Shown piece by piece: positions 27,355 through 34,198 of a stretch of 64,000 bases of DNA. How positions within the stretch are numbered: position 1 is the first letter of the stretch; each line of letters starts with the position of its first letter. Source of the stretch: Lysinibacillus contaminans (GTDB lineage: Bacteria > Bacillota > Bacilli > Bacillales_A > Planococcaceae); assembly GCF_001278945.1 (NCBI RefSeq), contig NZ_LGRV01000003.1, positions 558,001 through 622,000 of the forward strand, read 5' to 3'. A model generated the notes under the pieces. It saw only the letters and a list, made by a program, of their open reading frames with translations. It made no database searches and was not told the origin of the DNA. Both the position numbers and the translations under genes were made by a program.

Positions 27355-27705
27355 ATGAAAAACAATCCAATCGTTCCTTACATCTTAATTATGGCATTTG
27401 GTATTGGTCTTATTTTCTTCATGTCTTTACAAGGCGCTGGTAACCAGAAAGATATTGCTGCTGAAGCTGAAGGCGGAGGCGAAAAAACTGAAGCAACTGA
27501 TGATGGTTCTGCAGTAGTACAATCTTGTATCGGTTGTCACGGTGGTGACTTAACTGGTGGTATGGGTCCAAACCTACACGGCTTACCAGAGGACCGTATC
27601 GTTGATGTATTAACAAACGGTATTGAAGGAACGCCAATGACAGCAGGAATGAAAAACGAAGCGGAAGCAAAAGCAATCGCTGAGTACATTGCAACTTTAG
27701 AATAA
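27355..27705 (+). CDS. cccA: Membrane-anchored cytochrome c550 CccA
   Basis: A small c-type cytochrome of the respiratory chain, anchored on the outer face of the membrane. The 116 residues have an N-terminal TM (IVPYILIMAFGIGLIFFMSL) and an Ala/Glu/Gly-rich linker. The heme domain has CIGCH and the axial methionine probably in TPMTAGM. The length and the position after sigA match B. subtilis cccA. AGGAGGGG precedes ATG 27355. Confidence 0.95.
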   Translation: MKNNPIVPYILIMAFGIGLIFFMSLQGAGNQKDIAAEAEGGGEKTEATDDGSAVVQSCIGCHGGDLTGGMGPNLHGLPEDRIVDVLTNGIEGTPMTAGMKNEAEAKAIAEYIATLE

Positions 27706-27717
27706 TTTCTTACAGGG

Positions 27718-27758
27718 GCTGTGTTAAAAGTGCGTACATTCACTTTTGACACAGCTTC
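27718..27758 (+). terminator. Hairpin after cccA
   Basis: A 15-bp stem GCTGTGTTAAAAGTG/CACTTTTGACACAGC with one wobble; the following tail is only moderately T-rich. Confidence 0.6.
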
Positions 27759-27796
27759 TGCAATTAAATAAAGCGTATTAATGGGAGGTGCATTTG

Positions 27797-27862
27797 ATGG
27801 CTTCCACTTGTGCGTAGAACGGAGATGCCTCAAAAGTTTTTTGAAGCATCTCCATTTGTTTT
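27797..27862 (+). promoter_or_regulatory. Possible leader peptide and terminator upstream of trmK
   Basis: ATG at 27797 with GGGAGGTG upstream encodes only MASTCA before TAG. It is followed at once by a strong hairpin (GGAGATGCCTCAAAA / TTTTGAAGCATCTCC, 27821-27853) and a T-tract, about 60 bp before trmK. The layout resembles an attenuator or is simply a terminator preceded by a chance ORF. Confidence 0.4.
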
Positions 27863-27918
27863 TTTCTACAATTTCATACATACTAGAATTGACTATATTT
27901 AAGGTAGGCGGTAAAAAG

Positions 27919-28611
27919 ATGAATGCTCAAAAATTATCAAAACGACTTGAAACAGTGGCTAAATTTGTTCCGACAGGTGCGGTTGTAGCCGATATTGGCA
28001 GTGACCATGCTTATTTGCCATGTTATTTAATTCATAAAGGTGTTGCAACTCGTGCAGTAGCGGGTGAAGTTGTCAAAGGTCCTTTTGAATCAGCAGTAGG
28101 ACAAGTGAAAAAAGAAGGATTAACAGAAAAAATAACAGTACGATTAGCAGATGGACTTGCAGCAGTTGAAGCAGCGGATAAAGTAGATACGGTAACTATT
28201 GCAGGTATGGGTGGCCCACTCATCGTATCGATTTTAGAGAAACATCCAGAAAGTTTACGCGGTGTTACTCGTCTTATTTTACAGCCGAATATTCATGCGA
28301 AAGTTATTCGTGAGTGGGCACTAGCAAACAACTGGGCAATTCAGGATGAAGCCATTCTTGAAGAAGATGAAAAAATCTATGAAATTGTCGTTTTACAACG
28401 TGGGTCGATGAAACTAACAGAAGCTGAAATTTTATTTGGTCCAAAACTAATGCTACGCAAAGCACCAGCATTTGTGCAGAAATGGACGCGAGAAAAACAA
28501 AACTGGCAACGTGTGCTACAGTCGATTGAAGGAGCAGAGCAAACACCTGAAATCGATGAAAAACGTGCGGAATTAACGCATCTTCTAAACTTAGTAGAAG
28601 GGTTGTTGTAA
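27919..28611 (+). CDS. trmK: tRNA (adenine22-N1)-methyltransferase TrmK
   Basis: SAM-dependent enzyme making m1A22 in bacterial tRNAs. The 230 residues begin with the Rossmann fold (FVPTGAVVADIGSDHAYLP, motif I) and contain VTIAGMGGPLI and the family motif LILQPN. The C-terminus is helical. ATG 27919 is preferred: the upstream in-frame extension from 27781 runs through the terminator hairpin. yqfO starts 2 bp after the stop, the standard trmK-yqfO pair. Confidence 0.94.
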   Translation: MNAQKLSKRLETVAKFVPTGAVVADIGSDHAYLPCYLIHKGVATRAVAGEVVKGPFESAVGQVKKEGLTEKITVRLADGLAAVEAADKVDTVTIAGMGGPLIVSILEKHPESLRGVTRLILQPNIHAKVIREWALANNWAIQDEAILEEDEKIYEIVVLQRGSMKLTEAEILFGPKLMLRKAPAFVQKWTREKQNWQRVLQSIEGAEQTPEIDEKRAELTHLLNLVEGLL

Positions 28612-28612
28612 T

Positions 28613-29974
28613 GTGAAAGCAGTCAACGGACAAGAAATCATACAATTATTTGAAACATGGTCACCGAAAAAACTAGCATGTATGGAGAATGATCCAATTG
28701 GACTTGCAATTGGATCATTAAATAAGCCAATTACTAAGGTTTTAGTTACGCTTGATGTCAATGAAGCAGTGGCTGATGAAGCGATTGCGAATGGATGTGA
28801 GCTAATTATTGCGCACCATCCCCCAATTTTCCGCAAGCTAGCTAATATTCGTACAGACAATCCAGCAGGTAAGTTATATGAAAAGCTTATTAAACATGAT
28901 ATTGCCGTCTATGCAGCACATACGAATTTAGATGTAGCTGAAGGCGGCGTTAATGATTTACTAGCAGATACATTGCAATTAGAGAACCGTTCTATTTTAG
29001 AAGAGACATATGCGGAAGATGTATTAAAGCTAGCTGTATTCGTACCAACAACTCATGCTGAAAGCTTACGTGAGGCACTAGCAAAGGCTGGAGCAGGGCG
29101 TATTGGTGCCTATGAGGCTTGTAGCTATACAACGACTGGAGAAGGCCGTTTTCGCGCTCTTGAAGGCGCCAATCCTCATGTCGGTGTTATTGGTGAATTA
29201 CATGTCGAACAAGAAGTAAAAGTGGAAGTCGTCTTCCCTGCACCTATTAAAAATAAGGTTTTAAAAGCAATGCTGAATGCACATCCATACGAGGAACCAG
29301 CTTATGACTTTATTCGTTTAGATCAACAAACAAATATTATGGGGCTAGGTCGTGTTGGCTATTTACCTAAAGAAATGACACTGCGTGAATTTGCAGAGTT
29401 TGCAAAGAAGCAGCTAGATGTGCCAGCTGTACGCGTAGTAGGGGATTTAGATTCAACAGTGAAAAAGGTTGCCCTTGTTGGTGGCGACGGCAATAAGTAT
29501 ATTTATACAGCTAAACGTGCTGGGGCAGATGTATTTTTAACAGGGGATATGTATTTCCATACGGCACAGGACGCCCAAGCGATTGGTTTGCAAATTGTTG
29601 ACCCTGGTCACCATGTTGAAAAGGTAATGATTGCTGGCGTTGCGCAAAAAATGGCTGCATTATGTGCTGACAAGAAATATACGGTAGAATTTGTACAATC
29701 AGAGGTACATAACAGAACCGTTTTTATTTGTATAGAGAGGGGTATTTGTGTGGCAAATACAAGACCTGCTGGCAATGGTGCCGGTAAACTTTGGCTTGTT
29801 ATAGGTCTGATGATTGCTGTGTTCGGCATCGGAATGACACTGATGACTAATAATATGAATGACAAGAGAATCGATGAGATGACGCAACAATGTGAGAAGG
29901 ATGGGGGCGAAGCAATTGTCTCAAAAGAAAAAAGCTTCCTTTCCACAAGCTATAAATTTGAATGTAAGCAATAG
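28613..29974 (+). CDS. yqfO: Nif3-like dinuclear metal centre protein YqfO, fused in frame to a membrane tail
   Basis: Residues 1 to about 370 are the complete NIF3/DUF34 family protein. Metal-ligand motifs are IIAHHPPIF and AAHTNLDVAEGG near the start, and the late VDPGHHVEK; a PII-like insert lies in the middle. Normally such proteins end near FVQSEVHTEPF. Here the frame runs through into a TM segment (LWLVIGLMIAVFGIGMTLM) and 45 more residues. Deleting one base near 29711 restores SEVHTEPFLFV and a TAG at 29733. The fusion thus looks like a one-base insertion, or a sequence error. GTG 28613 is the start. Confidence 0.9.
   Translation: MKAVNGQEIIQLFETWSPKKLACMENDPIGLAIGSLNKPITKVLVTLDVNEAVADEAIANGCELIIAHHPPIFRKLANIRTDNPAGKLYEKLIKHDIAVYAAHTNLDVAEGGVNDLLADTLQLENRSILEETYAEDVLKLAVFVPTTHAESLREALAKAGAGRIGAYEACSYTTTGEGRFRALEGANPHVGVIGELHVEQEVKVEVVFPAPIKNKVLKAMLNAHPYEEPAYDFIRLDQQTNIMGLGRVGYLPKEMTLREFAEFAKKQLDVPAVRVVGDLDSTVKKVALVGGDGNKYIYTAKRAGADVFLTGDMYFHTAQDAQAIGLQIVDPGHHVEKVMIAGVAQKMAALCADKKYTVEFVQSEVHNRTVFICIERGICVANTRPAGNGAGKLWLVIGLMIAVFGIGMTLMTNNMNDKRIDEMTQQCEKDGGEAIVSKEKSFLSTSYKFECKQ
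29750..29974 (+). CDS. Small membrane protein ORF now in frame with yqfO
   Basis: This is the likely original downstream gene: GTG 29750 with GAGAGGGG seven bases upstream. It encodes 74 residues with a hydrophilic start (ANTRPAGNGAGK), one membrane helix (LWLVIGLMIAVFGIGMTLM), and a charged tail with two cysteines. It can still be translated independently from its own ribosome binding site even though the yqfO frame now runs into it. Function unknown. Confidence 0.55.
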   Translation: MANTRPAGNGAGKLWLVIGLMIAVFGIGMTLMTNNMNDKRIDEMTQQCEKDGGEAIVSKEKSFLSTSYKFECKQ

Positions 29975-30048
29975 TATGAACTAAAAGAACTTGCTTAAGA
30001 TACGTATCCGAAAAACGTAATGCTTGCACTAATTCTTACTCTAAAATG

Positions 30049-30095
30049 AAAACATCTTTAAGTGTAGACTTTGCCACTTAAAGATGTTTTTTATT
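30049..30095 (+). terminator. Intrinsic terminator after yqfO region
   Basis: Perfect stem AAACATCTTTAAGTG/CACTTAAAGATGTTT, followed by a T-tract. Confidence 0.85.
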
Positions 30096-30243
30096 TAACG
30101 AGGTGTGTAAATAGACGTGGGTAGGTTGTTGAATATGTCGTATTAGGAATACATAGTTTTTTTTGTTGGTTGTGAGACAAGCCTTATTTTAATATATTAA
30201 ACTACAACATCTGTTGGATAATCATATACTGTTGGAGGTAAAC

Positions 30244-30868
30244 ATGAATCTTGTACAATTTGACGAAAACGGTGCAATTAGAGCACAAGTGGTACGATTC
30301 GCATTACAGGTAAGAAATCAAGTGACGGCTTTTATTCGCCGAGAAGGTGCTTTGAATTTACGAATCAACGTTAGATAATACAACGAAACGATTAAAATAG
30401 ATGAAGCAATTCAGCAGAGTGATGTAGTAATAAGTACACTAGGACCAGCACTTTCGATGAGTAGAAAAATAGAGGCATTGCCTATCACAGCTGCGCATCA
30501 AGGCATTATTTCGACCATGGAGCGATAAGGAAAAAAGCGTTTTATTACGCTGGGTACACCCTCTATTCAAGCGAAGGAGGAAAAAACAAATAGTAACAGT
30601 TGTACCAGGTATAATGGCAAAGTTACTCTACCCAACTGGCTATCAGGAAATGCAAGGTATCGCTAAACTGTTCGCAGGCTCTTCCCTTGATTGGACAATT
30701 ATTCGTATCATCAATCCGAACGTGAAAAGTGGTGGCACAGGTTATGCCATTTCTTTTGGTAGCACGAAAGGAAAAATGGGTGTGTCCCGTGCAAATGTTG
30801 CTCATTGAATGATTGAAGCAGCTATTGAGGATGAATGGATTCATAAAATGCCGATTGTCTTTAATTAG
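30244..30868 (+). pseudogene. Decayed NAD(P)H-binding (NmrA/YwnB-like) oxidoreductase
   Basis: ATG 30244 with GGAGG upstream starts a region that reads as a Rossmann-type NAD(P)-binding protein when frames are switched. Fragments are QVVRFALQVRNQVTAFIRREGALNL, IQQSDVVISTLGPALSMSR, RFITLGTPSIQAKE, VTVVPGIMAKLLYPTGYQEM, SLDWTIIRIINPNVKSGG, and IEAAIEDEWIHKMPIVFN. At least three frameshifts and several stop codons interrupt it, including TGA at 30806. The glycine-rich NAD-binding loop at the start is lost. It ends 17 bp before the DoxX gene. Confidence 0.85.
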
Positions 30869-30885
30869 ATAAGGAGGGATTTGTA

Positions 30886-31233
30886 ATGGAAGTTTTCGGT
30901 TGGATATTGCAGGGGTTATTAGCTTTATCATTTTTCATGGCCGGTGTTGGGAAAATATCTGGTACTACGATGCATACAAAAAATTTCGATCATTGGCGAC
31001 TTCCACAGTGGTTCCGTGTTGTGACAGGGCTGGTGGAAGTAGTAGCCGCTTTGTTACTAATCGTCGGTTATTGGCAACAGACCGCATTACTAGCTGGCGC
31101 GGTGCTATTAGTAGCAACAGGCTTTGGTGGCGTACTCACACATATTCGTGTGAAAGATAGCTTGAAGGACACACTACCGATTGCTGTTCTTGGCATACTT
31201 GCAATTATTTTACTATCTATCACTACTGGATAG
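30886..31233 (+). CDS. DoxX family membrane protein
   Basis: A 115-residue integral membrane protein with about four hydrophobic helices. The DoxX-type signature is LLALSFFMAGVGKISG near the start, with LVEVVAALLLIVGYW in the middle. DoxX-like proteins often accompany oxidoreductases or redox-stress genes; the neighbour upstream is a decayed oxidoreductase. TAAGGAGGG precedes ATG 30886 with spacing 7. A modest hairpin (AAATAAG.../...CTTATTT, 31258-31291) follows. Confidence 0.85.
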   Translation: MEVFGWILQGLLALSFFMAGVGKISGTTMHTKNFDHWRLPQWFRVVTGLVEVVAALLLIVGYWQQTALLAGAVLLVATGFGGVLTHIRVKDSLKDTLPIAVLGILAIILLSITTG

Positions 31234-31357
31234 TAACGTATGTGTAAAAGGTTTGCAAAATAAGTCATGACACTAAGTTGTGGCTTATTTCGTCGTTCTA
31301 GTGTCTGGAAAAATGTTAAAATAATAGCAACCGCATGACAAGAAGGAGTTCGGAAAA

Positions 31358-32092
31358 ATGTATAGTCTCGTGTCGCAAATTAGTCAATTTATCAGTGAAC
31401 CTATTACCTTATTTTTAAATACATATGAGCATTCACCTTTAATTATCGCGATACTACTAGGCTTGATTGGGGCACTAGCACCTTGTCAGCTAACTGGCAA
31501 TATAAGTGCAATTACGCTTTATGGAAATCGTACTATTCAGATGAAAAGTAGCTGGGGAGAAATCGGATTTTTTATTTTAGGAAAAGTAGTTGTCTTTAGT
31601 GGCATAGGTTTTTTTGCCTGGTTATTTGGGCAATCCTTTGAAACGGAAATGACCCTGTATTTTCCTCTGTTTAGAAAAGCTATTGGTCCCTTGATGATCA
31701 TAACGGGGCTTATTTTGATAGGGTTTCTAAAATTGAAGTTTATTGACCGTATATCATCACGAATGCCCCTTATTTTAAAAGAAGGTAAATTCGGCTCATT
31801 TCTTCTAGGCGCTAGTTTTTCAATTGCCTTTTGTCCAACGATGTTTGTGCTCTTTTTCGTATGGCTAATGCCGACGGTAGTTTCAACTTCATATGGCTTA
31901 TTATTACCAGGGATTTTTGGAATTGCTACGGCTATCCCACTTATTTTACTTATTCTATTAATCAGAGCCCTTGATACACAGAAGCTGATCATGAAAAACA
32001 GTAGGAAGATTGGCAACATAGTGCAACTCATAGCGGGAACTATTTTAATCATTATTGGTGTGTTCGACACCATTACCTATTGGGAAATATAA
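31358..32092 (+). CDS. CcdA/DsbD-like thiol-redox membrane protein
   Basis: The 244-residue protein has about six membrane helices. It has the paired-cysteine layout of the CcdA/DsbD transmembrane family: GALAPCQLTGN in the first half and AFCPTMFVLFF in the second. Such proteins carry reducing equivalents across the membrane, for example for cytochrome c maturation or metal resistance. The exact partner cannot be told: no thioredoxin-like gene adjoins it. AAGGAGTTCGG precedes ATG 31358. It is monocistronic. Confidence 0.75.
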   Translation: MYSLVSQISQFISEPITLFLNTYEHSPLIIAILLGLIGALAPCQLTGNISAITLYGNRTIQMKSSWGEIGFFILGKVVVFSGIGFFAWLFGQSFETEMTLYFPLFRKAIGPLMIITGLILIGFLKLKFIDRISSRMPLILKEGKFGSFLLGASFSIAFCPTMFVLFFVWLMPTVVSTSYGLLLPGIFGIATAIPLILLILLIRALDTQKLIMKNSRKIGNIVQLIAGTILIIIGVFDTITYWEI

Positions 32093-32190
32093 TTCGAAGA
32101 TATAGATAGATGTAATATTGTGTGGCGTATCATGTCGGTGATTTCGGCTGTAATGTTTAGTACATCATTTTCAAGGGTAAATGCTGTACT

Positions 32191-32257
32191 AGGCTTGCGA
32201 CTTGCCCGCGGAATGGGAGTGGGATTCCTCTGCAAATACAGATTTTTGTATAGAGCC
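32191..32257. repeat. Partial copy of dispersed intergenic repeat
   Basis: Nearly the reverse complement of 20692-20757: shared blocks CTTGCGACTTGCCCGC, GGAGTGGGATTC, TCTGCAA and TATAGAGCC. It includes the end motif of the family but not the second inverted end, so it is truncated. Confidence 0.7.
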
Positions 32258-32291
32258 GAAAGTTAAATTCAATATTTTGAGGTTTAATCGA

Positions 32292-32339
32292 TTGACAACG
32301 ATATTGGAAATGTGATAAATTTATCTCGAATTCAAGATA
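32292..32339 (+). promoter_or_regulatory. SigA-type promoter with MhqR-type operator (O1)
   Basis: TTGACA (32292-32297), 17 bp, ATAAAT (32315-32320), followed at once by TATCTCGAATTCAAGATA (32322-32339). The palindrome differs by one base from the MhqR operator TATCTCGAATTCGAGATA known from quinone-stress genes of B. subtilis. A repressor there would block transcription initiation. Confidence 0.65.
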
Positions 32340-32440
32340 ATATTCGATTCCAATATGTAACCTTTTTCTTGATTCATCGAAAAAAAATGCAAGCATATTA
32401 AGTGAACTGCAGTCACCATATGTTCAATTTTTTTAGTTTA

Positions 32441-32458
32441 TATCTCGTATTCGAGATA
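32441..32458 (+). promoter_or_regulatory. Second MhqR-type operator (O2)
   Basis: TATCTCGTATTCGAGATA, an 18-bp palindrome with only the central pair off, about 120 bp downstream of the first operator and 127 bp upstream of the FMN reductase start. The two sites may be bound cooperatively. Confidence 0.7.
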
Positions 32459-32584
32459 TTTTTATAAGAAAGAATAATTCAACAAAAATATGTACATGGT
32501 ATAGATATGCATAACGAGAAGGGATTTACATTTAGAGTGTCTTCCCAAACACGTTGCATGTAGAAATGAGAAAGAGGTATTTCA

Positions 32585-33184
32585 ATGAGTTTTTTTAAAA
32601 AACTATTCGGTTCGAATGTTACTGAAGAACAACAAGGAGGAAATGAAATGTTGAAAATTGGTATTGTATTAGGTAGTACACGTGAAGGGCGAGTTAGTCC
32701 ACAAGTAGGTCAATGGGTTAAAGAAATAGCAGAAAAACGCGGTGACGCTGAATACGAAATTATCGATATTGCAGATTTTAAATTGCCACTATTAGGTGAG
32801 CCAGGTGGAGATGCTTCTGGTGCAGCTGAGTGGTCAAAAAGAATAGCTGGGTGCGACGGTTTTGTATTCATCGTTCAAGAATATAATCACTCAATCACAG
32901 GTGCACTTAAAAACGCATTAGATTACTTACGTGATGAGTGGAATAACAAAGCTGCTGGTATCGTATCTTACGGTTCAGTTGGTGGAGCGCGTGCTGCTGA
33001 GCATTTACGTGGCATTCTTGGTGAATTATTAGTAGCGGATGTTCGCGTACATCCTGCATTATCATTATTTACAGACTTCGAAAACGGTACAGTATTTAAA
33101 CCAAAAGAAGTGCAAGCAGATTCAGTTAACCAAATGTTAGATCAAGTTATTTCTTGGTCTACAGCATTAAAAACAATCCGCTAA
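32585..33184 (+). CDS. NADPH-dependent FMN reductase (azoreductase-like)
   Basis: Flavodoxin-fold reductase. The core from residue 22 begins MLKIGIVLGSTREGRVSPQV (phosphate-binding GSTREGR) and includes the conserved EYNHSITGALKNALDYL and SYGSVGGARAAEHLR motifs of the NADPH-dependent FMN reductase family. Two starts are plausible: ATG 32585 with AGAAAGAGG, giving 199 residues with an MSFFKKLFG extension, or ATG 32648 with the stronger AAGGAGG, giving 178. Two MhqR-type operators upstream suggest induction by quinones or electrophiles. Confidence 0.92.
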   Translation: MSFFKKLFGSNVTEEQQGGNEMLKIGIVLGSTREGRVSPQVGQWVKEIAEKRGDAEYEIIDIADFKLPLLGEPGGDASGAAEWSKRIAGCDGFVFIVQEYNHSITGALKNALDYLRDEWNNKAAGIVSYGSVGGARAAEHLRGILGELLVADVRVHPALSLFTDFENGTVFKPKEVQADSVNQMLDQVISWSTALKTIR

Positions 33185-33192
33185 TAAAATAG

Positions 33193-33236
33193 ATGGCAAT
33201 ATGTGCATGAACTCGTGCGCATATTGCCTTTTTTTA
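33193..33236 (+). terminator. Intrinsic terminator after FMN reductase
   Basis: Stem GGCAATATGTGCA / TGCGCATATTGCC with one wobble, then seven T. Confidence 0.85.
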
Positions 33237-33311
33237 TGGCTAAAAGTAAAAATAATATGGATTTGGCATAGATGCTCGTAAAATGTACGTCTTGAAAATA
33301 CTTGGAGTCAG

Positions 33312-33605
33312 CTAAAAACTATTTGTAGTTAATAATAAGGAAACGGCCTTCACTATCCCTGCAATATGTCCTTGGTGGTATAAAAGTTTCATAGTCGTAC
33401 ACATAAATTCTATTAGCGATTCGCCATCCTGAGAAATCGTCATAACTACTGTTAAAGCACCGTTTTCAATTGGGAATACTTCTATACATCTAAGGATATT
33501 TTCGGAGTAAATAGCGTAGCTTCCCATATTTAAGATGTAGATAGGGTTAGGAACATGGTATAAGAGAGCAACAGTATAGAAAAGTTTACTTTTAAATAAT
33601 GTCAT
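33312..33605 (-). CDS. Hypothetical protein, 97 aa (weakly supported)
   Basis: Product not recognised. The ORF is the only open frame in its interval and has ATG, but no clear Shine-Dalgarno precedes it. The sequence shows mixed hydrophobic and beta-like patterns (MGSYAIYSENILRCIEVFP, ALTVVMTISQDGESLIEFM) and no signal peptide. It is divergent from the Rrf2 gene, and the Fur-box-like palindrome at 33619 lies 14 bp upstream of its start. It could be a small metal- or redox-regulated protein, or a chance ORF. Confidence 0.4.
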   Translation of the reverse strand: MTLFKSKLFYTVALLYHVPNPIYILNMGSYAIYSENILRCIEVFPIENGALTVVMTISQDGESLIEFMCTTMKLLYHQGHIAGIVKAVSLLLTTNSF

Positions 33606-33618
33606 GTTAGACTAACGT

Positions 33619-33633
33619 GGATAATGATTATCC
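33619..33633. promoter_or_regulatory. Fur-box-like palindrome between divergent genes
   Basis: GGATAATGATTATCC, a perfect 7-1-7 inverted repeat. It matches the Fur consensus TGATAATnATTATCA at all positions except the outermost base of each arm. It could control the divergent Rrf2 gene and/or the minus-strand ORF. Confidence 0.5.
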
Positions 33634-33687
33634 GTTTTAGTATTTGTTGAAGGTGTGAAAAATATTAGATTACAGGCGGTGATTTAA

Positions 33688-34167
33688 ATGCAGATGAAAA
33701 CAGGAGTCGAACAGTCAGTGTATGCCATTCTTATCCTAAACATGTTACCGGATAAAGCAGTATTACCTGGAGAAGCGATCAGTCAACAATTGGGAGCTTC
33801 ACCAACGTATTTTCAAAAATTGTTGCGGAAGTTAGTTAGTGCAGACTTGATTACTTCAGTACCAGGGGTCAAAGGCGGATTTAAATTAAGGAAAAAACCT
33901 GAAGATATTCGCGTTTACGATATTTATCTTGCTATAGAGGGACAACAATCTCTTTATTCCTCTAGTGGAGTTATGCATGGCATGTTGGATATAGAAGAAG
34001 AAAATAGTTGCTGCTTATTAACGAACTTAATGGAAGAAGCCGAGTCTTCTTGGAAATCCGTGTTAAAGCGTGAAACAGTTGCATCCTTATATGAAGAAAT
34101 AAATGAAAATTATCAACCAAAAGTGCAGTTGCTACAAGAATGGGTAAAAGAAAAAATGGTTTTATAA
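33688..34167 (+). CDS. Rrf2 family transcriptional regulator
   Basis: The 159-residue regulator has an N-terminal winged HTH: EQSVYAILILNML, then the recognition region EAISQQLGASPTYFQKLLRKL, then LITSVPGVKGGFKLRK as the wing. The C-terminal part lacks the three-cysteine Fe-S motif of IscR/NsrR (only a CC pair in SCCLLTN), so it resembles the YwnA-type subgroup that senses thiol or electrophile stress. Downstream lie two flavin monooxygenase-like genes it may control (inference). GGCGGTGA precedes ATG 33688. Confidence 0.9.
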   Translation: MQMKTGVEQSVYAILILNMLPDKAVLPGEAISQQLGASPTYFQKLLRKLVSADLITSVPGVKGGFKLRKKPEDIRVYDIYLAIEGQQSLYSSSGVMHGMLDIEEENSCCLLTNLMEEAESSWKSVLKRETVASLYEEINENYQPKVQLLQEWVKEKMVL

Positions 34168-34198
34168 TAGAAAAGCATCATAGTCAGGTGGAGTAAGT

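Larger units (their letters stand above)
32093..32584. other. Regulatory intergenic region upstream of the FMN reductase
   Basis: The first half holds a copy of the dispersed repeat (32191-32257). The second half holds a promoter and two palindromic operators (see separate entries). No ORF with coding features was seen. Confidence 0.6.

Noticed and set aside
27781-27918. Upstream extension of trmK to ATG 27781
   Set aside because: It would translate through the terminator hairpin and adds 46 residues absent from the family; ATG 27919 fits homologues.
31537-32073. 178-codon minus-strand ORF opposite the CcdA-like gene
   Set aside because: Mirror frame of a clear membrane-protein gene with no ribosome binding site.
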